DNA from: Variovorax sp. OAS795
GTDB taxonomy: Bacteria > Pseudomonadota > Gammaproteobacteria > Burkholderiales > Burkholderiaceae_C
Assembly (NCBI RefSeq): GCF_040546685.1
Contig: NZ_JBEPOH010000001.1
Coordinates: forward strand, 1,798,001-1,862,000
DNA length: 64,000 bases
Direction of reading: 5' to 3'
Shown: piece by piece, positions 17,956 to 26,735 of the stretch
How positions within the stretch are numbered: position 1 is the stretch's first letter
Layout of the letters: every line of letters starts with the position of its first letter
Notes under the pieces: generated by a model
The model's input: the letters and a program-made list of their open reading frames with translations, nothing else
The model's database searches: none
What the model was told of the DNA's origin: nothing
Translations under genes and position numbers: made by a program

Positions 17956-18060
17956 GGTTTAGTTCCTTAGGTGTCTGAGGATGATGCAGCAAAGCCCTCC
18001 ATTATAGGCCGGGTTGGCTTTTTCGCCGAATCGCGGCTTGGCGGGCCCTACACTCGCCCC

Positions 18061-19614
18061 GTGTCCCTGCTCAAATCCGCTTCCACCGTTTCGCTTCTGA
18101 CGCTCGCATCGCGGATCACGGGCCTCGTGCGCGACGTGCTCTTTGCCTCTGTGTTCGGCGTCAGCGCCCTGACCGACGCCTTCAACGTCGCGTTCCGCAT
18201 TCCCAACCTGTTCCGGCGGGTTTTCGGCGAAGGCGCCTTCAGCCAGGCCTTCGTCCCGGTGCTGGCCGCGCGCAAGACCGAGGCCGGCGAGGAGGGCGCC
18301 AAGGCGCTGATCGACCACGTCGCCACGCTGCTCACCTGGGCGCTGGTGGTCCTGTGCGTGGCCGGCGTGCTCGGCGCGCCCTGGCTGGTGTGGGCCATGG
18401 CGAGCGGGCTGGCGGGGTTCGACGCGGCCGTGGTCATGACGCGCTGGATGTTCCCCTACATCGGCTTCATGTCGCTGGTGGCGCTGGCGGGCGGCGTGCT
18501 CAACACCTGGCGCAAGTTCGCAGTGCCGGCGGCGTCGCCGGTGTTGCTGAACCTCTCCCTGATCCTTGCCATCGTGGCGGGCGCACCCCTCTTCAGGCGC
18601 TACGGCATCGAGCCCATCTATGCGCAGTGCGCCGGCGTGCTGGTCGGCGGGGTGCTGCAACTGGCGCTGCAGGTGCCGGCGCTGCGCGCACTGGGCCTCA
18701 TGCCGCGCATCGGCGCGAGCTGGAAGGCGCTGCGCGCGGCCTGGGCCGACCCCACCACGCGCAAGGTGCTGAAGCTGATGCTGCCCGCCTTGCTGGGGGT
18801 CAGCGTGGCGCAGATATCGCTGCTCATCAATACGCAGATCGCCTCGCACCTCGCGGTGGGCAGCGTGACCTGGGTGAGCAATGCCGACCGGCTGATGGAA
18901 TTCCCGACCGCGATGCTGGGCGTTGCGCTCGGCGTGGTGCTGATGCCGCAGCTTGCGGGCGCCCGCGCCGCCAAGGACGACGCGCGCTACTCGTCCCTGC
19001 TCGACTGGGGCCTGCGGCTGGTGATCCTGCTTTCGGCGCCGTGTGCCGTCGCGCTGCTGCTCTTTGCCCAGCCGCTGGTGGCCGTGCTGTTCCACAACGG
19101 TGCCTACCAGGGCGAGGACGTGCGCCGCACCACCGTGGCGCTGATGGGCTACGGCGTGGGCCTGGTCGGGCTGGTGGCGGTCAAGGTGCTCGCGCCGGGC
19201 TACTACGCCCGGCAGGACACGCGCACGCCCATGCTGATCGCCATCGGCGTGCTGGTGCTGACCCAGGTCCTCAATTTCTTTCTCGTGCCGCTGCTGCAGC
19301 ATGCCGCCTTGACGCTGACCATCGCCATCGGCGCGCTGGTCAACGCGGTCTGGCTGCTCGTGGGCCTGATCCGCCGCGGCAGCTACCGGCCCGAGCCGGG
19401 ATGGGGAAAATTCGTCCTCCAGGTGCTGGCCGGCGCGCTGGTGCTGGCGGCCCTGCTGGCCTGGGGTTCGCGCCATTTCGACTGGATCGGCCTGCGCGAG
19501 CAGCGCTTCCATCGCATCGGCTTGCTGGCCGCCTTGATCGCCGGCGCAGCGCTGCTGTATTTCGCCGTCCTGGCGGCGGTGGGCGTGCGCCTGCGCAGTT
19601 TCATGCGGCGGTAA
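18061..19614 (+). CDS. murJ: Lipid II flippase MurJ
   Basis: MurJ flips lipid II across the inner membrane for peptidoglycan synthesis. The protein has 517 residues from the GTG at 18061 and about 14 hydrophobic helices. The N-terminus SLLKSASTVSLLTLASRITGLVRD and the motifs NLFRRVFGEGAFSQAF and VSWVSNADRLMEFP-like WVSNADRLMEFPTAML are characteristic. The frame is open upstream to 17971, but the conserved protein begins at the GTG. Divergent from rpsT with about 105 bases between, as in many proteobacteria where rpsT and murJ are neighbours. Confidence 0.96.
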   Translation: MSLLKSASTVSLLTLASRITGLVRDVLFASVFGVSALTDAFNVAFRIPNLFRRVFGEGAFSQAFVPVLAARKTEAGEEGAKALIDHVATLLTWALVVLCVAGVLGAPWLVWAMASGLAGFDAAVVMTRWMFPYIGFMSLVALAGGVLNTWRKFAVPAASPVLLNLSLILAIVAGAPLFRRYGIEPIYAQCAGVLVGGVLQLALQVPALRALGLMPRIGASWKALRAAWADPTTRKVLKLMLPALLGVSVAQISLLINTQIASHLAVGSVTWVSNADRLMEFPTAMLGVALGVVLMPQLAGARAAKDDARYSSLLDWGLRLVILLSAPCAVALLLFAQPLVAVLFHNGAYQGEDVRRTTVALMGYGVGLVGLVAVKVLAPGYYARQDTRTPMLIAIGVLVLTQVLNFFLVPLLQHAALTLTIAIGALVNAVWLLVGLIRRGSYRPEPGWGKFVLQVLAGALVLAALLAWGSRHFDWIGLREQRFHRIGLLAALIAGAALLYFAVLAAVGVRLRSFMRR

Positions 19615-19712
19615 ATGCCCCGGCGTTGACCCGGCGAAGGTCCGGCGGCGAAACCGTGCCGGGGCCCCGCCCACACGCGTGTCTGCAAATTGCGCAAGCT
19701 GAAAACACCGCC

Positions 19713-19741
19713 TTGACGCTCCCCGAATGCTCCTCTACAAA
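19713..19741 (+). promoter_or_regulatory. Candidate promoter placed for a near-leaderless SirB1 transcript
   Basis: TTGACG (19713-19718) and TACAAA (19736-19741) are separated by exactly 17 bases. The -10 box ends five bases before the ATG at 19747, so the transcription start would fall at or within a base or two of the start codon. No ribosome binding site is visible before that ATG, which agrees with a leaderless mRNA. Confidence 0.5.
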
Positions 19742-19746
19742 GACAC

Positions 19747-20598
19747 ATGACGTTCAGCTTCCAGGTTCCCACCGCACTCGCGTACTTCGAATCGCTGGTG
19801 CAGAGCGACGACCACTTTCCGCTCCTGGAGGCGGCTGCCAGCCTCGCCCAGGACGAATACCCCGACCTCGACGTGCAGCAGGTGCTCGGCGATGTCGACC
19901 AGCTGCTGGCTCGCCTCAAGCGCCGGCTGCCGGCCGACGCCGCCCCGCTGGCGCGGCTGCGCGCACTCAACCAGTTCTTCTTCAACGACCTGAACTTCGG
20001 CGGCAACGTCAACGACTACTACGACCCCGACAACAGCTACCTGAACGCCGTCCTGCGCACGCGCCGCGGCATCCCCATCTCGCTCGCGGTGCTGTGGATG
20101 GAACTGGCGCAGGGGCTGGGGCTGCAGGCGCGCGGTGTGGGCTTCCCGGGCCACTTCATGCTCAAGGTCACGCTGCCCAAGGGGCAGGTGGTCATCGATC
20201 CCTTCACCGGCAAGTCGCTCTCGCGTGAAGAACTGGGCGAGCGGCTGGAGCCCTACAAGCGAAGCAACGGGCTGGTCGGCGACTTCGACGTGCCGCTCGG
20301 CCTCTACCTCCAGCCGGCCAGTTCGCGCGAGATCATCGGCCGCATGCTGCGCAACCTGAAGGAAGTGCACCGGGCCCAGGAAGACTGGCAGCGCGCCATC
20401 GCGGTGCAAGACCGCCTGATTGCGCTGCTGCCCACCGCCTGGGGCGAATACCGCGACCGCGGCATCGCGCACGCCGAGCAAGGCAACACCGCGGCCGCCG
20501 TGCGCGACCTCGAAACCTACCTGGCCCATGCCGAAGACGCACTCGACGTCGACGCCATCGCCGAACGCGTGGCCGCGCTGCGGCGCGCCTCGAACTGA
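19747..20598 (+). CDS. SirB1 family protein (transglutaminase-like domain with TPR)
   Basis: A 283-residue protein of the SirB1/YchA family. Residues about 30-180 form the transglutaminase-like core, with LNQFFFNDLNFGGNVNDYYDPDNS reading as the family's YDPxNS block, RRGIPISLAVLW, and the GVGFPGHFMLKV segment with the conserved His. Residues 195-280 contain tetratricopeptide-like helices. Function is not established; the family has been tied to cell-envelope and virulence gene regulation in enteric bacteria. The stop overlaps the start of the next gene (20598). Confidence 0.85.
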   Translation: MTFSFQVPTALAYFESLVQSDDHFPLLEAAASLAQDEYPDLDVQQVLGDVDQLLARLKRRLPADAAPLARLRALNQFFFNDLNFGGNVNDYYDPDNSYLNAVLRTRRGIPISLAVLWMELAQGLGLQARGVGFPGHFMLKVTLPKGQVVIDPFTGKSLSREELGERLEPYKRSNGLVGDFDVPLGLYLQPASSREIIGRMLRNLKEVHRAQEDWQRAIAVQDRLIALLPTAWGEYRDRGIAHAEQGNTAAAVRDLETYLAHAEDALDVDAIAERVAALRRASN

Positions 20599-21026
20599 TG
20601 AACGCCGGGGACGGCGTCGCCGCCGCGCCCGATCTGGGCACGCGGCATGAATTCCATGGCGTGCAGCCGGTGCTGCCGGTGTCCGACGTCTCGCGCGCCG
20701 CGCGCTGGTTCCGCGACGTGCTGGGCTTCGAACTCGACTTCATCGCCGGCGAGCCGCCCAGCTACGCCCGGGTCAAGAAAGGCGACCGCAGCTACGGCGA
20801 TCCCGTCTACCTGCGGCTGTGGCAATGCAACACGCGCGGCACGCCGCCATGGCGCGGCGAGATCGTGATCCACGTGGGCAAGGACGTGGACGGCCTGCAT
20901 GCCGCCTACGTGAAGCGCGGCGTGACCGTGGTCGAGCCGCCCACCTCCCAGCCCTGGGGCCTGCGCGAGTTCGCGATCCGCGAACCCGATGGACACATCC
21001 TGCGCTTCTGCGGCTATCTGCCCTGA
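20598..21026 (+). CDS. VOC (glyoxalase/bleomycin resistance) superfamily protein
   Basis: A 142-residue protein with two beta-alpha-beta-beta-beta modules. The blocks GVQPVLPVSDVSRAARWFRDVLGFELDF and EFAIREPDGHILRFCGYLP are typical of VOC proteins annotated as bleomycin resistance or glyoxalase-like. Candidate metal ligands are the His near the N-terminus, His in EIVIHVGKD and Glu in REPDG. Start codon shares a base with the upstream stop, so it is translationally coupled to the SirB1-like gene. No substrate can be assigned. Confidence 0.82.
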   Translation: MNAGDGVAAAPDLGTRHEFHGVQPVLPVSDVSRAARWFRDVLGFELDFIAGEPPSYARVKKGDRSYGDPVYLRLWQCNTRGTPPWRGEIVIHVGKDVDGLHAAYVKRGVTVVEPPTSQPWGLREFAIREPDGHILRFCGYLP

Positions 21027-21066
21027 CTTGCTGATACAAAAAATTGCAGATCGATCGCCGCGGCTG

Positions 21067-21093
21067 TGTCGATCCTTCGCTGGCTCGCGCGAC
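21067..21093 (+). promoter_or_regulatory. Candidate ECF42-type promoter
   Basis: TGTCGA (21067-21072) and CGAC (21090-21093) are separated by 17 bases, about 60 bases before the first DGPF gene. From memory, ECF42 sigma factors recognise TGTCGA at -35 and CGAC or CGTC at -10 in front of their DGPF target genes. This site would let the ECF42 gene in the same operon control itself and both DGPF genes. Confidence 0.65.
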
Positions 21094-21155
21094 GTGTGAA
21101 CAGGAGCGCGTGGTTCTTGCGGCTCCCCACCTCATCGACCTTCAGGAGGAACGAC

Positions 21156-21584
21156 ATGCGATTCATGGTTCTGGTCAAGGCCAACAAGGATTCCGAAGCG
21201 GGCGTGATGCCCAGCACCGAAGTGCTCACCGCCATGGCCAAGTTCAACGAGGAACTGGTGAAAGCCGGCGTGCTGCTGGCGGGCGAAGGCCTGCACCCTT
21301 CGTCCAGGGGCGTTCGTGTGCGCTGCGAAGGGCGCAAGCGCACCGTCATCGACGGCCCCTTCGCCGAGACCAAGGAACTGCTCGCGGGCTTCTGGCTGCT
21401 GCAGGTCAAGTCGAAGGAAGAAGCCGTCGAATGGATCAAGCGCAGTCCGTTCGAGGAAGGCGAGATCGAGATCCGCCAGGTGTTCGAAGCCGCCGACTTC
21501 GGCGACGCGATGACGCCCGAGCTGCTGGCGCAGGAAGAGCGCCTGCGCGCGGAGTCCGAGGCCCGCACCCAGGCCGGCGGCTGA
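21156..21584 (+). CDS. YciI/DGPF-domain protein 1
   Basis: A 142-residue protein of the YciI-like family that carries the DGPF signature (VIDGPFAETKELLAGFWLLQV). The N-terminus MRFMVLVKANKDSEAG is the usual first strand. DGPF proteins are the standard genomic partners of ECF42 sigma factors; their chemistry is not settled. AGGAGGAA gives a strong ribosome binding site before the ATG at 21156. A paralogue follows directly and an ECF42 sigma gene comes next, forming one operon. Confidence 0.92.
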   Translation: MRFMVLVKANKDSEAGVMPSTEVLTAMAKFNEELVKAGVLLAGEGLHPSSRGVRVRCEGRKRTVIDGPFAETKELLAGFWLLQVKSKEEAVEWIKRSPFEEGEIEIRQVFEAADFGDAMTPELLAQEERLRAESEARTQAGG

Positions 21585-21610
21585 GCGGCCGAAGCGCGAG
21601 GAGACCCGCC

Positions 21611-22030
21611 ATGCGATTCATGCTGCTGATGATTCCCCACGGCTACGAAACCGCGCCGCCCGGCACCATTCCCGACGACGTCGATGCGGTCGGAGCCATG
21701 ATGGCCTACAACGAATCGATGCAGAAAGCCGGCGTGCTGATCAGCTGCGACGGCCTGCATCCGCCTTCGATGGGCGCGCGCGTGAGCTTTCCGGGGCGCA
21801 AGCCCAAGGTGGTGGACGGCCCGTTTGCCGAAGCCAAGGAAGTGCTCGGCGGCTACTGGATCATCGATGTGCCCTCGCGTGCCGACGCCATCGAATGGGC
21901 CACCCGCTGCCCCGGCGGCGAGAACGAGGTCATCGAGGTCCGGCAGATCCAGGAGATTGCCGACTACCCGCCCGAGGTGCAGGCCCTGACCACCGAATTG
22001 GCGTCGATGCAGGCGCTCAGGAAGCCATAA
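21611..22030 (+). CDS. YciI/DGPF-domain protein 2
   Basis: A second DGPF protein (139 residues) with VVDGPFAEAKEVLGGYWIIDV; it is a diverged paralogue of the gene just upstream. GAGGAG lies before its ATG. The start of the ECF42 sigma gene follows after three bases. Two DGPF genes plus an ECF42 sigma factor is a recurrent arrangement in proteobacteria and actinobacteria. Confidence 0.92.
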   Translation: MRFMLLMIPHGYETAPPGTIPDDVDAVGAMMAYNESMQKAGVLISCDGLHPPSMGARVSFPGRKPKVVDGPFAEAKEVLGGYWIIDVPSRADAIEWATRCPGGENEVIEVRQIQEIADYPPEVQALTTELASMQALRKP

Positions 22031-22033
22031 GGC

Positions 22034-23332
22034 ATGAGCGCTCCGGAGGATGGCCAGGCCGCCATCCACCGCACCATCGAGGCGGTGTGGCGCATCGAGT
22101 CGGCGAAGATCATCGCCACGGTGGCGCGCATGGTGCGCGACGTGGGGCTGGCCCAAGAGCTGGCCCAGGACGCGCTCGTCTCGGCCCTGGAGCAATGGCC
22201 CGGCGCCGGCGTGCCCGACAACCCGGCGGCCTGGCTCACCGCCGTGGCCAAGCGCCGCGCGCTCGACCGCCTGCGCCATGGCCAGCTGGCCGAGCGCAAG
22301 GCCCCCGAGATCGGCCGGGAACTCGATGCGCAGCACGAGATGGCGCAGGCCGACTTTGCCGACGCGGTGGATGCGGCGATCGACGACGACATCGGTGACG
22401 ACCTGCTGCGGCTGGTGTTCACCGCCTGCCACCCGGTGCTTTCGACCGAGGCGCGCGTGGCGCTCACACTGCGGTTGATGGGGGGCCTCGCGACCGACGA
22501 AATTGCGCGTGCCTTCCTGGTGCCGGAGGCCACCATTGCGCAGCGCATCGTGCGCGCCAAGCGCACGCTGCTCGAAGCGCGCGTGCCCTTCGAGGTGCCG
22601 CGCCGGCATGAGCTCGAGGCGCGGCTCGCCTCGGTGCTCGAGGTGCTCTACCTGGTCTTCAACGAAGGCTACTCGGCCACGGCCGGGGACGACTGGATGC
22701 GCCCCGCGCTGTGCGACGAAGCCATGCGCCTGGGCCGTGTCATGGCCGAACTGATGCCGGATGCCGCGGAGGTGCACGGCCTCGTGGCGCTGATGGAAAT
22801 CCAGGCGTCCCGCACGGCGGCCCGCGTGGGCCCGTCGGGCGAGCCGGTGCTGCTGCTGGAGCAGAACCGTGCGCGCTGGGACCACATGCTGATCCGCCGG
22901 GGCCTCGCGGGACTGGCCCGCGCGGAGGCGCTGGGCGGCGCCCTCGGCCCTTATGCGCTCCAGGCCGCGATCGCCGCCTGCCACGCCCGGGCGCGCACCG
23001 CCGGCGAAACCGATTGGCCGCGCATCGCGGCGCTGTACGACGCGCTGGCTGCGCTGTCGCCGTCGCCCATCGTCGAACTGAACCGCGCCGTTGCGCTGTC
23101 GATGGCCTTCGGGCCGGCCGCGGGGCTCGAAGTGGCCGATGCGCTCGCCGGCGAGCCGGCATTGCAGGGCTACCACCTGCTGCCGGTGGTGCGCGGCGAC
23201 CTGCTGTTCAAGCTCGGCCGCCGCGACGAGGCACGGAGGGAATTCGACCGCGCCGCCGCGCTCACGCGCAACACGCGCGAGAAGACATTGCTGCTGGCGC
23301 GCGCCCGTGCCTGCGCCTTGCCGGAGCGCTGA
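22034..23332 (+). CDS. ECF42-type RNA polymerase sigma factor
   Basis: A 432-residue sigma-70 family protein, about twice the length of a plain ECF factor. Region 2 covers roughly residues 15-85 (VWRIESAKIIATVARMVRDV, ELAQDALVSALEQWP, NPAAWLTAVAKRRALDRLR) and region 4 about 125-180 (ALTLRLMGGLATDEIARAFL, ATIAQRIVRAKRTL). The remaining 250 residues form the helical, TPR-like C-terminal extension that defines ECF42 and takes the place of an anti-sigma factor in this group. It should recognise the TGTCGA-type site upstream of the DGPF genes. Converges with the GlxA-type regulator. Confidence 0.93.
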   Translation: MSAPEDGQAAIHRTIEAVWRIESAKIIATVARMVRDVGLAQELAQDALVSALEQWPGAGVPDNPAAWLTAVAKRRALDRLRHGQLAERKAPEIGRELDAQHEMAQADFADAVDAAIDDDIGDDLLRLVFTACHPVLSTEARVALTLRLMGGLATDEIARAFLVPEATIAQRIVRAKRTLLEARVPFEVPRRHELEARLASVLEVLYLVFNEGYSATAGDDWMRPALCDEAMRLGRVMAELMPDAAEVHGLVALMEIQASRTAARVGPSGEPVLLLEQNRARWDHMLIRRGLAGLARAEALGGALGPYALQAAIAACHARARTAGETDWPRIAALYDALAALSPSPIVELNRAVALSMAFGPAAGLEVADALAGEPALQGYHLLPVVRGDLLFKLGRRDEARREFDRAAALTRNTREKTLLLARARACALPER

Positions 23333-23347
23333 GTCCCTGACCGGCCG

Positions 23348-24346
23348 CTAGGCTCTTGGCAGCGGCGTGGAGGCCGAGGGCGAGCCCGGCAGGCCGAATT
23401 GATGCCAGGCGCGCCGCAGCTGGGTGTCCGACCCGAAGCCGGAAATTTCCGCCGCCCGCGTCACGCTCGCACCCGACGCCAGCGCAAGCTGCGCCGCCGC
23501 GAGCCGCAGCCGGCGCAGGTAGGCCAGCGGCGCCACGCCCGCATGTTCGACGAAGAGCCGCGTCAGGTGCCGCGCCGAGGTGTGGGCCACCTCGGCCATC
23601 CGGGGCACGCTCCAGTCGGCCTGCGGCTGCTCGCTGACGGCGTCCTGCACCCGGTGCAGTGCCGCGTGCAGGTGGTTGCGGTAGGCGAGGAAGGGCGACA
23701 GTTCCGGGTCGTGCGGACCGCGCCGCTGCGCCACCACCATCGTTTGCGCCACCTGGGCCGCGAGCGGCTCGCCGCACTCATCCGCGATGCGGTGCAGCAG
23801 CAGGTCGATGCCGGTGGTGACGCCGGCGCTGCTGTAGACCGGCGGATCGATCACGAACACGCGGTTGGCCACCACGTCGCAGCGCGGCTCCACCGCACGC
23901 AGTTCGTCCAGGTGATGGTGGTGCGTGGTCGCGCGCCGGCCCGCGAGCGCGCCCGCGTGCGCGGCGAGCAGGGCGCCGGCACAGACCGTGATCAGCTCGA
24001 GCCGGCCGCGCTCGAAGCGCTGGCCCCGCAGCCAGTGCAGCAGGTCCTGTGTTTCGGCGTTGTCCACTGCAATGGAGTCGCCGGGCAGGCCGACCAGCAC
24101 GATCCAGGCCGGTCCGGTCCACTGCGCCGGCAGGGGCGCGAGATCGGCGAGCATCACACCCACGGAGCCGATCGACGTGGGGCGCGGGCTGGCGAATTCG
24201 ATCTCGAAGCGCTCGGGCCGGCCCGCGGCGACGAGCCGCTGGTTCGCGATGCGCAGTGCCTCCGCCGGGCCGGCCCAGTCGAGCACCAGGCTGCCCGGCA
24301 GCAGCACGAACACTACGCGGATGGGTGGCTGCTGCGGGAGTTCCAT
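23348..24346 (-). CDS. GlxA family transcriptional regulator (DJ-1 domain plus AraC HTH)
   Basis: A 332-residue regulator with an N-terminal DJ-1/PfpI domain (about 8-190, including VLVGLPGD-type strands and TVCAGALLAAHAG) and a C-terminal AraC/XylS DNA-binding domain (SVPRMAEVAHTSARHLTRLF, then AAEISGFGSDTQLRRAWHQFG). The start at 24346 lies 34 bases inside the upstream DJ-1 gene, so the two are coupled. Likely a local activator, but its target and inducer are unknown. Confidence 0.9.
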   Translation of the reverse strand: MELPQQPPIRVVFVLLPGSLVLDWAGPAEALRIANQRLVAAGRPERFEIEFASPRPTSIGSVGVMLADLAPLPAQWTGPAWIVLVGLPGDSIAVDNAETQDLLHWLRGQRFERGRLELITVCAGALLAAHAGALAGRRATTHHHHLDELRAVEPRCDVVANRVFVIDPPVYSSAGVTTGIDLLLHRIADECGEPLAAQVAQTMVVAQRRGPHDPELSPFLAYRNHLHAALHRVQDAVSEQPQADWSVPRMAEVAHTSARHLTRLFVEHAGVAPLAYLRRLRLAAAQLALASGASVTRAAEISGFGSDTQLRRAWHQFGLPGSPSASTPLPRA

Positions 24347-24939
24347 GGGCAGTCCATCTGGCGCGCGGTGCGTTCGGCCAGCGCGCGGCCGGCCAGCCGT
24401 TCGACCAGGTACAGGCTCATGTCGATGCCGGCGCTGATGCCCGCGGAGCTGACGACGTGGCCGCTGTCGACCCAGCGCTCGCTTTCGCGCACGTCGAGCA
24501 AGGGAAACTGCGCGCGCAGATCCGCGATGTCTTCCCAGTGCGTGGTGACGGCCTCGTGCGTGACCACGCCGCTTTTGGCCAGCAGGAAGACACCGGTGCA
24601 GACCGAGGCGGCCAGCTGCGCGCCGCTCGCGCATTCGGCGATCCAGCGCAGGGTGGCATCGCTCGCCATCGGCGCATCGACCACGCCGCCGGGCACGACC
24701 AGCAGGTCGGCTTGCGGGCTGGCGGCCAGGTCATGGTCCGCCAGCAGGCGCAGGCCGGCGCGCGCCTGCACCGGGTGGCCGCCGTTGGCGAGTGCCACCG
24801 ACGCGACCTCGAACGGGGCCGGCGTGCCGGGGTTCATGCGCTGGCTGACGCGGCTGGCCGTGGTGAACACCTCGAACGGGCCTGCGAAGTCGAGTGCCTC
24901 GACACCGTCGTAGGCGAGGATGCGGACGCGCAAGGTCAT
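24313..24939 (-). CDS. DJ-1/PfpI family protein
   Basis: A 208-residue stand-alone DJ-1/PfpI protein. The nucleophile elbow is ASVCTGVFLLAKSG with Cys114, and VTTHWEDIADLRAQFP follows as in isonitrile hydratase-type relatives (ThiJ/PfpI, InhA). It sits between a cysteine hydrolase gene (ATGA overlap at 24936-24939) and a GlxA-type regulator, whose N-terminal domain is of the same fold. The activity could be isonitrile hydratase or another hydrolytic or lyase function; sequence alone does not decide. Confidence 0.86.
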   Translation of the reverse strand: MTLRVRILAYDGVEALDFAGPFEVFTTASRVSQRMNPGTPAPFEVASVALANGGHPVQARAGLRLLADHDLAASPQADLLVVPGGVVDAPMASDATLRWIAECASGAQLAASVCTGVFLLAKSGVVTHEAVTTHWEDIADLRAQFPLLDVRESERWVDSGHVVSSAGISAGIDMSLYLVERLAGRALAERTARQMDCPWNSRSSHPSA

Positions 24940-25520
24940 GCCGACACGCTTTCGCAGGCCTCGTTGCCGGCGCGCTGCAGGGCCTCGGCCACGCTGCACA
25001 CGGTGGCGAAGCGGCCGTCCAGCACGGCCGCGGTGCGCGCCTTGATGTCGGCGGCGGCCAGCGGGCGCCCATCGGGCTGCACCATGTCGAAGGTCAGCGT
25101 GGCCTCGGTCACGTAGTCGACCTCCCAGCCCAGGTCGGACGCGTGTCGCGTGGTGGTCTCGCAGCATTGCTCGGTGCGGATGCCGCTCACGATCAGTCGG
25201 CCGATGCCTTGCCGGGTGAGCCAGGCGTCCAGGCCGCTGTTGACCAGCGCGCTGTGCCGGTGCTTGGTGAAGGTGGCCGCCGCTTCGAAAGGCGCCAGCC
25301 CCCCGATCGGCCGCACGAAGCCCGACTCGACGGCGAAGGGATGGCTTGCCACGGCGGGCTCGTCGACATGGAAGACACGCACGATGGGAATGCCGGCGGC
25401 AACGCAGCCTTCGATCAGCGCGTTCTGCGCGGCGAAGTAGGGCCGGGCGACTTCTTCGGACCAATAGGCGCGCTGCCGGAACGATTCCTGGGCGTCGATC
25501 ACAATCAGACAGGATTTCAT
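24936..25520 (-). CDS. Isochorismatase-like cysteine hydrolase
   Basis: A 194-residue cysteine hydrolase of the isochorismatase superfamily. The catalytic triad is Asp9 in VIDAQ, Lys86 in FTKHRHSA and Cys119 in GIRTEQC. Relatives include nicotinamidases and biuret- or amide-cleaving enzymes. The ATG at 25520 is used because the preceding seven residues are not conserved. First gene of a three-gene operon with DJ-1/PfpI and GlxA-type proteins. Substrate unknown. Confidence 0.87.
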   Translation of the reverse strand: MKSCLIVIDAQESFRQRAYWSEEVARPYFAAQNALIEGCVAAGIPIVRVFHVDEPAVASHPFAVESGFVRPIGGLAPFEAAATFTKHRHSALVNSGLDAWLTRQGIGRLIVSGIRTEQCCETTTRHASDLGWEVDYVTEATLTFDMVQPDGRPLAAADIKARTAAVLDGRFATVCSVAEALQRAGNEACESVSA

Positions 25521-25628
25521 GGGGCGTGGCCCGAAGGGCATAGTGGATGATGCCGCCTATTCTTCAGCGCCGCGAGCCCGCGGTCCGCGCCGAAGCGGAC
25601 CAGAATCGATCAGATCAGGACATCGCCG

Positions 25629-26693
25629 CTAGACGAGCTCGGCCGCCTGGAGCTCTTTCTTGAGGTAGGCGTAGAAGAGTGGCGCCGCAACCAGGCCGGC
25701 CGGACCGAACACCGCTTCGGCCACGAACATGACCGCCAGCAGCTCCCACACCCGCATCTGCGTGCGGCTGCCGACCACCTTGGCGTTGATCACGTATTCA
25801 GCCTTGTGGATGACGATCAGGAAGATCAGGCACGCGAGCGCCGTGATCGGCGACACCGAGAGCGCCACCAGCGTGATGACCGAGTTGCAGACCAGGTTGC
25901 CCACGATCGGCACCAGACCCGCCACGAAGGTCAGCGTGATGAGTGCGGGCGTGTAGGGCAGGTGAGGGCCCCACAGCGGCATCAGGAACAGCAGGAAGAT
26001 GGCGGTCAGCAGCGTGTTGAAGGCCGCGATCCAGAACTGCGCGGCAACGATCTGGCGGAAGGCTTCGCCGAAGATGGTGATGCGCCGGTACAGCTGCGCG
26101 GCCAAGGGCCGGTGCCGCAGCGGCGGCGGCGCAATGGCGGCCAGCCCGCCGACGATCAGCCCCACATAGGCGAACAGCAGCCCGCCGAGCCAGGCCCGCC
26201 CGGCCAGTGCCAGGGAGCCGGCCTGCGCCCGCAGGTAGTTGGCCACCACGCGCTGGATTTCGGCCGCGCCCTCGGGCAGGTAGATGGCGATCTCGGGCGG
26301 AAGCTTGAGCCGCAGCTCGAGCACGGTGCGCGCGGTGAAGTCGAGCAGGTCGCGGTACTGGTCGGGGGCGTCGAGGATGTATTCGCGCGCCTCCGACAGG
26401 CCGAGCGTCACCAGCGCGATAGGTCCCAGCAGCACCAGCGTGACAGCAAGGATCCGCGACACCACGCCGGCACGCCCGGGCGACAGCCCGAGCCGCGCGA
26501 GCCCGTTGCCGATCAGGCGCGCGAACCAGCGCGCGGCCAGGAAACCGATGCACACGCACAAGAGGCCCGGCAGCAGGTGCTCCCACATCACCAGCAGCAG
26601 CGCGGCCGGCATCAGCAGGTAGCTGGCCAGCACCACGTTGCGCGAAGCCGGCCTGGGCTTGGGATCGATGGTGACGACGGTGGGTTTGGGCAT
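25629..26693 (-). CDS. AI-2E family (PerM-like) transporter
   Basis: A 354-residue polytopic membrane protein of the AI-2E/PerM family with about eight hydrophobic segments: two near residues 20-60, one near 80, and a cluster from 160 to 340. The region VPIVGNLVCNSVITLVAL and the C-terminal PAGLVAAPLFYAYLK are typical of the family. In many proteobacteria a PerM homologue neighbours purM and hda, as it does here. The transported substrate of this branch is not established; export of the quorum signal AI-2 has been shown for one relative only. Confidence 0.88.
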   Translation of the reverse strand: MPKPTVVTIDPKPRPASRNVVLASYLLMPAALLLVMWEHLLPGLLCVCIGFLAARWFARLIGNGLARLGLSPGRAGVVSRILAVTLVLLGPIALVTLGLSEAREYILDAPDQYRDLLDFTARTVLELRLKLPPEIAIYLPEGAAEIQRVVANYLRAQAGSLALAGRAWLGGLLFAYVGLIVGGLAAIAPPPLRHRPLAAQLYRRITIFGEAFRQIVAAQFWIAAFNTLLTAIFLLFLMPLWGPHLPYTPALITLTFVAGLVPIVGNLVCNSVITLVALSVSPITALACLIFLIVIHKAEYVINAKVVGSRTQMRVWELLAVMFVAEAVFGPAGLVAAPLFYAYLKKELQAAELV

Positions 26694-26735
26694 CGGGGTC
26701 CGGGTGCTGCGCGCGCGTAGCCTCGGAGGAAAAGA

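Noticed and set aside
25582..25601. GGTCCGC/GCGGACC hairpin upstream of the isochorismatase-like gene as a terminator.
   Set aside because: Stem of seven bases without a T-run in either direction.
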